Part shown: one piece after another, positions 58,501-64,000 of the stretch | How positions within the stretch are numbered: position 1 is the stretch's first letter | Layout: each line of letters opens with the position of its first letter | Source of the DNA: Schistosoma mansoni | Taxonomy: Eukaryota; Platyhelminthes; Trematoda; Strigeidida; Schistosomatidae | DNA: 64,000 bases | NCBI RefSeq assembly: GCF_000237925.1 | Contig: NC_031500.1 | Coordinates: 19,369,753-19,433,752, forward strand | Reading direction: 5' to 3' | The notes under the pieces: generated by a model | Database searches by the model: none | Told to the model about the DNA's origin: nothing | The model's input: the letters and a program-made list of their open reading frames with translations, nothing else | Translations under genes and position numbers: made by a program

Positions 58501-59080
58501 AAGGGGATTTTAATCCTTTCTTGTAATTGTGGACTATCGAGACCATACAGATGGGTTAACATTTAACCCCTCAACTCTAGGTATTATTTCAGCTTAGCTA
58601 TTAAAACTGGACCACGAGTTAATCTATCGATTCCTTCTGTCATTTCTTTGTTCAAATTAGACATCATAATCTACATTAATGAAATATTATTTTAATCCCC
58701 GGATCGATCCGTTTTATCAATGGGATTTGATATATGAGTGATAGAAAACAGTTGTTCCATAAATCAAGTTATTTTAGTGGCTTTAATTGATTTTTTGATT
58801 CGCAAACAAAATTTTCTAGAGGATCATTACATGTCAGAAAACATAAAAGTTGTTTCTTTGTAGCCTTACACTTCTCAGTAATTTTCATTCACGATTTCAC
58901 AAAAGGATAGAAGGTAGGAACTGAAATTTATCACGGCGAGTATAGTATTTCGGCAATATCAAATCAGAATTGAATGATCTATACTTTCAATCAGCTTGTT
59001 ATCCATTACATTTCTCATCTACTATCATAGTTGAATTACTACATAGAATTTGGTTTCCTAGGTGAAATTTCGAAAATCAA
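58501..59080. other. No gene seen
   Basis: AT-rich, apparently single-copy sequence. Confidence 0.45.
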
Positions 59081-59082
59081 TC

Positions 59083-59215
59083 TACAGGTTTATCCGTTAC
59101 TCGTAATTAACACTATTCTAGGTTTTCCCTAGTGGTCTAGCTTCAATTGACTTACGCTTTTAACTATGAAAATACTAAATCTCCACAAAAACCCCTTCTG
59201 ATACTTATTTGTTAT
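59083..59215 (+). repeat. Family B SINE 3' tail fragment
   Basis: TTCTAGGTTTTCCCTAGTGGTCTAGCTTCAATTGACTTACG then ATCTCCACAAAAACCCCTTCTGATAC, matching the tail at 10060-10145. Confidence 0.6.
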
Positions 59216-59769
59216 AAGCTGCGAGTGTGCTTCGTATCGTTATAATCCTTCGTCCTGTAGAGTTGAAGATAACTTGTAGGATTATGTCAATAAATGTACC
59301 ATTGACAATCCAATTGTTTACAAGTAGTGACAAGGTTATAATTATCTTGCCTTTCTGCGGCTCTTTAGATTAACTGTTGTCAAGATTCAGTCACAATATT
59401 TCATAGTTATTTGACATCAATTATATACATCGGCTGATATGAACTCCTGAATGATATGTACTACGTTTAGCAGCTAATATTCTATAGGAATTATGGGTCA
59501 TTGTAAAACTTCCTTTCAAAGTTTTGGATTCACTTTTAACTTTATATATTTGTTATTTTTATTGACTAACTTCCATAAGAAAACGACAATCACAATGGTG
59601 CTTTTGAATGCCAATGCTGAGTTTCAACTATTATAAAGCTTTTGTTTTAATCTTAAGCACTGTCCATTAAAATTCTGTCATAGAGCTTATTCTTATTAAG
59701 TAGGTATCCTTACTAAGGTTTGACTTGACAATAAGAAAGGTATCTTGTGGAGATCGTAGTAATTTAATA

Positions 59770-59950
59770 GTTGGGTTTATGAGTCAATTAAAGCTAGACG
59801 ACCATGGAAAACCTGAAAGCACTGGACGGCCATTTCGTTTTAGTATGGGATTCCTCAGCAGTGCGCATCCCATATTAGGACGAAACAGCTGTTAAGTGCT
59901 TCCAGGTTTCTCATGGTAGTCTAGTTTTAATTGACTCATGAATTCAACTT
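59770..59950. repeat. Second inverted hammerhead-SINE pair
   Basis: Left arm GAGTCAATTAAAGCTAGACG...CTGAAAGCACTGGAC, right arm GTTAAGTGCTTCCAGG...AGTCTAGTTTTAATTGACTC. Same head-to-head build as 9957-10105, 50 kb away. Confidence 0.72.
59819..59864 (-). ncRNA. Decayed hammerhead with perfect stem I
   Basis: GCACTG (5') and CAGTGC (3') pair exactly and abut the core CTGAGGA (59852-59858), showing the ancestral family B stem I. Stem II (ATCCCATACTAAAAC) is broken and GAAAC has become GAAAT. Confidence 0.65.
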
Positions 59951-60778
59951 TTAACTTTCAAATAAATTGAGTAGAGAGAGCAAAAGTAAATATTCAACAC
60001 TTAAACTTAATTGTTTGAGTAGGAGAACATTGATTTCAAAGCAATAGTACTAATAAGATCCAGGATTGTTTAAGAACGAATGAAATAAAAATATGACCTG
60101 GTCACTGGTTGTCAATGAAATTAAGTTTACCGATATCACTCGATTGATTTATCAACGTTTCGAGGGTAATCGCTTAAACGTACCATCTTTTTATTAAAAT
60201 TGAATGCTCTTACACTATCCCAACCTTTACATAATCATGGATATAGATAATGTCCTGACGAGAATTATGAATGGTAACTATTGGGATCTATTCATGATCT
60301 AATGCTATACATATATTTTTATTGTATAATTGCTAAGCAACTAAACTATGCATATTCATATTCCTCTTATTATAGGCTTTATTTTGATCCATAGACTATT
60401 ATAATACGATTTAACATTCTTGAATTATGCCCAGTCTATTCATTACAGTCTCCAACATTCAAAGTCATTTTTGGCTAGAACTTGTACACATGTTATTTCC
60501 TATTGTGTGGTGTGATGTGGTCTGTTTAACTTGTATATAAACCCAGTTTGTTTGAAATACATTATTCATCTCATGGAGGTTGAGACTGATGTTATGGACT
60601 CAACTGGTAGGATTATGCAGGAAATAGGACCGATAAGGACTGTAGATTGCTCGTACGGTTTTTTACACGTGATTGATCTTGTCGATAAATCACTGTTCTC
60701 TATTTGGCACAATGCCGACAAGATATAATAATAATGAGTTATTTACTTCATTAATCAACCAAAACATATTTATAATTG

Positions 60779-61051
60779 GTAAGCAGAGATGGATAGTGGC
60801 AAGCAGTGGAATCCAGGACGCGCGTTTCGTCCTTTTTGGGACTCGTCAGCTAGATGTACCCGCATCTCAGAGTTGATGTTCTCCTTTCGCTTCAAACGCC
60901 ATCGCGTTATCCACTCGACCACTGAGTCCTGATAGCCACTTGCTTGTGCGATGGGGTGAAGTTTAAATTCATTCAGTATTGTTTGTTTTAATATTCCCAT
61001 CGATGTGTTAGGACTGCAATTGGTCAGTCTCTAATTGGCATATGTACATAC
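60779..61051 (-). repeat. Sm-alpha SINE with intact hammerhead, B box lost
   Basis: About 273 bp, flanked by ATTTATAATTG (60768-60778 and 61052-61062). On the minus strand: leader, GGTCGAGTGGATAACGCG, a deletion that removes the B box, then the ribozyme. Without the B box it should not be a good Pol III template itself. Confidence 0.82.
60811..60855 (-). ncRNA. Sm-alpha hammerhead ribozyme, complete core
   Basis: Stem I ATCTAG with CTGGAT (one G-U pair), CUGACGA (60843-60849), a stem-loop II GUCCCAAAAAGGAC, GAAAC (60824-60828) and GUC (60817-60819). All core bases kept. Confidence 0.87.
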
Positions 61052-61270
61052 ATTTATAATTGCTTAACACCAATAAATCTCTTCTCACATTCATGATATA
61101 CATAAACTTTACTTTGAGGTAAATAACAACAAGCTGTAAGTTACAAGTAATTCATTATAATAATAAGGATATAAAATAAAAATGAAGCTTCATTGTTGAA
61201 GTGGAAAATAGTTTGTCATTTACCAATGATAACCCAGAGACATTTTTTTATATTCATACCCCAAAAAGAG

Positions 61271-61393
61271 TTATTCTCCCAATAATGCCAAAAGTAACTT
61301 GCGAAAATCTCCTGATGTATCTTCTCGTACAGCTTCAATTAATGGTTTACCAAAATATTCACGATACATTGATTTCAATGTATTCATATCAAC
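61271..61393 (-). CDS. Annexin, last coding exon
   Basis: Acceptor CTCTCATTAG before 61393, phase 0, 40 codons then TAA at 61273-61271. Reads VDMNTLKSMYREYFGKPLIE then AVREDTSGDFRKLLLALLGE. The Y-x-x-x-(F/Y)GK-x-L, D-T-SGD-(F/Y)-x-K-LLLAL pattern is the end of the fourth annexin repeat, a Ca2+-dependent phospholipid-binding fold. Upstream exons must lie at higher coordinates and none is visible up to the window end, so either the intron exceeds 2.6 kb or the assembly is broken. Confidence 0.88.
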   Translation of the reverse strand, partial: VDMNTLKSMYREYFGKPLIEAVREDTSGDFRKLLLALLGE

Positions 61394-61454
61394 CTAATGA
61401 GAGAAAAAATTATGATATCAATATGTAAGAATAAATTATTGAATCTAGAAAACT

Positions 61455-61655
61455 GTGGTGTGTGCTACTGATGTCGATAGATAAAAGTAGTATGTATCAC
61501 TAGTCAAAAGTGCAATGCCCGGTAGCAGAAGGTTGAGAAGATCAAAGAAAAGAGAATGAGAACAAAGAATAATTGATGTGGAAACGACGTAACAATGAAG
61601 TCTGAGACGATTGATTGACATTTTACAAATGAATTATTTACCATATAGTTCTCAG
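61455..61655 (+). repeat. Family E copy cut by the Penelope-like element
   Basis: GTGTGTGCTACTGATGTCGAT to TATAGTTCTCAGATTT, at which point other copies continue but this one passes into the Penelope-like coding region. Confidence 0.65.
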
Positions 61656-62285
61656 ATTTCCCAGGACAGAGTGAGCGTACAGATTACAATTAGAGGCCCT
61701 AGATTTTGTGACTATAGTAATAAAATAAATCAACTTGATACAGATGTGCAGTTTGAAAACTTATTTACACAAACAACAGATTTGGTCCCTACCTCTCCGG
61801 ATGAACTTACTAGATTTAAGACCACATTGGTGGACATCGGCCAACAATTCAAGAATAGTAAATATACTATAAAAAATCCACTTACCAAACAGCATCGAGA
61901 CGCTTTACATATATTTAAGAAAGATAACACTCTAATCATGAGCAAGCCTGACAAAGGAGGAGGTCTAGTTCTAATGGACAAAGCCGATTACATAGATAAA
62001 ATGAACTCGATTTTGAATGACACGACTAAATTTCGGAAACTCAACGACGTAAAAGACATAAATATGAAAACAGAGAAAATGTTGACTAATTCACTAAAGG
62101 AATTAAAAAATAAAGAAATAATCACTCCGAGTATACACGATTCACTTAAACCCACCGGATCGAACACGCCACGACTATATGGTCTACCCAAAGTTCACAA
62201 GGTAGGTCTTCCGCTTCGTCCAGTTTTAGACATGTATAATTCACCCTACCATAAAACTGCAAAGTGGCTAGTTCAAATCCTGGAA
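61656..62285 (+). pseudogene. Penelope-like element, N-terminal part of reverse transcriptase
   Basis: Open frame with DTDVQFENLF, then IMSKPDKGGGLVLMDKADYI, TPRLYGLPKVHK and PLRPVLDMYNSPYHKTAKWL. These are the N-terminal Penelope motifs and the first reverse-transcriptase block. It stops short near KWLVQIL; the catalytic palm is missing. The 3' half of such an element appears after the assembly gap. Confidence 0.85.
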
Positions 62286-62295
62286 AATGACTCAC

Positions 62296-62753
62296 TGTTA
62301 ACATTTCTTCGTAAATCATTTGACCATGAGATTTTACTATTAAAACGGTTTGCATCCTCTTTATTATATTTTGTGTAATGATTGCTAATAGTATTGTCTT
62401 TGATATTAAAAGTATTATTATATAATTCGTTTAAATCATTCTCAGCATAATCACTATCCTCTTCTTCATCACTTTTAACTGAATGGTAATGTAAACCACT
62501 TGGGTGATGATTTACATTATAATAACCAATTGGTGATATTGCTTCAAGTTCAGCGGCTGCTCGTGCAGCATCTGGATGAGCATAGATAGTGGCTAAAGGA
62601 GCAGGATCACTTAAAAACCAATAACGATGATCCGATTGTAAATCTGTCACAGAATCTACTGTTTGACAAGTATGATTTGGACGTTTTAATGTTGCACGTA
62701 GGCGACGATCATTAGGTAACAATGATTGCCATAATAAAAGATCATACATTAGT
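62296..62753 (-). CDS. Internal exon of an unidentified host gene
   Basis: Acceptor CATTTTACAG before 62753 and donor GTGAGT (62295-62290), 458 nt, open in one frame. Reads LMYDLLLWQSLLPNDRRLRA, HRYWFLSDPAPLATIYAHPD, AARAAAELEAISPIGYYN, then an acidic and Asn-rich part. Borders and composition look real. The YDLLLWQ start vaguely recalls ATG2-type lipid-transfer proteins, but this is weak. It is not annexin. The Penelope-like sequence starts about 10 bases past its donor. Confidence 0.68.
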
Positions 62754-62819
62754 CTGTAAAATGTATAGAAATATACTTAATATATATATAACATAACAAA
62801 AACTAAATTTCCATAACTT

Positions 62820-63019
62820 NNNNNNNNNNNNNNNNNNNNNNNNNNNNNNNNNNNNNNNNNNNNNNNNNNNNNNNNNNNNNNNNNNNNNNNNNNNNNNNNN
62901 NNNNNNNNNNNNNNNNNNNNNNNNNNNNNNNNNNNNNNNNNNNNNNNNNNNNNNNNNNNNNNNNNNNNNNNNNNNNNNNNNNNNNNNNNNNNNNNNNNNN
63001 NNNNNNNNNNNNNNNNNNN
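62820..63019. other. Assembly gap (200 N)
   Basis: Exactly 200 N, a round number suggesting unknown true length. Confidence 1.
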
Positions 63020-63020
63020 T

Positions 63021-63446
63021 AATGCTGCCGACCTCTTTCTTTCTTACTCGACACGATCTATGGTGATTCCCCAACTAAAGGACAAGTTACCTGGTTATGC
63101 CACTTCTATGTGTATCTATAAATTCAGCTGCTCCTGTGGAGAAAGCTATATTGGGCGCACTACCAGACAATTGAACCAAAGAGTTAGTGAACACCTCCCT
63201 TCGTGGTTAGGAAAAGTTATGGTCAAGTCGATACGGAGCTCGATTCTTTCACACTTGATTGATAGCTGTCATGAAGTTGACAGAAACCAGTCTTTTAAAG
63301 TTATTTATCGTATTCCTACTACTTTTCCTTATGGGGTTCGATCTCGTCTCCTACACATAGCAGAAGCTATAGGAATTCGATCCAACAACCCAAGTCTTTG
63401 TGTTCATAAGAAATTTGTAACACCCTTATCCCTCCCTTGGCCTTAA
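63021..63446 (+). pseudogene. Penelope-like element, GIY-YIG endonuclease end
   Basis: LFLSYSTRSMVIPQLKDKLP, then CIYKFSCSCGESYIGRTTRQ with LNQRVSEHL, and FPYGVRSRLLHIAEAIGI near the end. The Y...YIGRT...R pattern is the GIY-YIG nuclease that Penelope-like elements carry C-terminally. A stop follows ...SLPWP. Its palm domain must lie in, or be lost at, the gap. Confidence 0.85.
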
Positions 63447-63832
63447 TAAATAATCTTATTTTCCATACTCTTTCTTCGTTTATTTTTCTTCACCCCCCCT
63501 ATCAATTATTTACTTATAATTTTTCTAATATTCGCTTCCAATTATCTGAACACTTCTTATTACGTAATCTTATAATTTCTATGAATGTTATTTCAGTGTC
63601 TATATTTTCTAATCATTGACCTATTTTCCTATTATGTAACATTGATTCAAGCCTTTTATTATTCTTATCACAACTAGTACACTTGTCATTACACTATCAA
63701 TTTGTACTTTCTACTTATTATTAATTTTGATTATGTAATCTATTCCACTGTTATCATTGACTCATAAACTGCCTTGATTTGTTTAATAATTTCGTATATG
63801 CATATAAATATTACTGTATATTAGAGTAAAGC
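63447..63832 (+). other. Probable 3' untranslated part of the Penelope-like element
   Basis: AT-rich, no ORF of note, between the endonuclease stop and a hammerhead-like motif. Confidence 0.5.
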
Positions 63833-63855
63833 CTGATGAGGATCTAATCGGAAAC
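63833..63855 (+). ncRNA. Hammerhead-like motif of the Penelope-like element, one base off
   Basis: CTGATGA (63833-63839), GGAT-CTA-ATCG, GAAAC (63851-63855). With C in place of the G at 63850, stem II would be GGAT/ATCC and the core perfect. Penelope-like elements are known to carry small hammerheads, so this is probably a mutated one. Stem I was not established. Confidence 0.6.
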
Positions 63856-64000
63856 AATATTCTTTAAACTGTTTGGATCTAGTTTATCTTGTTGTATTGT
63901 TTAGTTAAGTGTATAGTCGTTACTTTCTCCAGCATACTGATATCTTTGTTATAACTAATTATCGTTCGGATAACCGTTGAATTATCTATTTTGTTATATC
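63856..64000. other. No feature seen
   Basis: AT-rich end of the window, possibly still Penelope-like element. Confidence 0.4.

Noticed and set aside
61611-62378. Whole 255-codon ORF as one Penelope-like protein
   Set aside because: The first 15 codons are family E repeat and the last 30 are antisense of the host exon at 62296-62753; only the middle is Penelope-like.

Overview
This looks like AT-rich nuclear DNA from a blood fluke (genus Schistosoma). The evidence is tRNA-headed Sm-alpha repeats carrying hammerhead ribozymes, a CsRn1/Boudicca-type LTR retrotransposon, RTE- and CR1-type LINEs, a Penelope-like element, a Merlin-like inverted-repeat element and a tiny intron. The species cannot be fixed by eye. 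There is nothing prokaryotic: no operon, CRISPR array or phage.

Host genes. (1) 17299 to 11124, minus strand: a three-exon gene for a small ciliary protein resembling CFAP90 (human C5orf49). Its middle exon appears to lack one base, which creates a premature stop. (2) 25123 to 54778, plus strand: the main gene of the window. Thirteen exons are joined here by splice sites and phase into an open frame of about 1,495 codons. It resembles BRD10/KIAA2026: the second half of a bromodomain, a WHIM-like helical region, an acidic stretch, coiled coils and a Ser/Thr/Asn-rich tail. Only two of these exons give long ORFs that show the gene readily. The last intron is 44 bases long. (3) 61393 to 61271, minus: the last coding exon of an annexin. 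(4) 62753 to 62296, minus: one complete internal exon of an unidentified gene, wedged between two halves of a Penelope-like element and next to a 200-N gap, so this end may be mis-assembled.

Mobile DNA fills most of the rest. A probably very recent CsRn1-like retrotransposon (787-6093) has identical 327-bp LTRs, intact gag and pol, a 4-bp target duplication and a tRNA-Trp-like primer site. An older solo LTR follows it. Two CR1-like LINEs lie in tandem at 18.0-23.1 kb; one has a long open ORF that lacks the catalytic DD box. Two RTE LINE families are present (26.2-29.5 kb and 41.6-43.9 kb), with many truncated 3' ends. Two short repeat families (here called C and D) are spread through the BRD10-like introns. 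Family C shares its 3' tail with the first RTE, as expected of a LINE-dependent SINE. At least two tRNA-headed SINE families carry hammerhead ribozymes, and several copies keep the full catalytic core.

Exons were assembled by hand from splice signals and reading phase. Family names come from remembered sequence patterns, not from database searches. Repeat boundaries are approximate unless target duplications are given.
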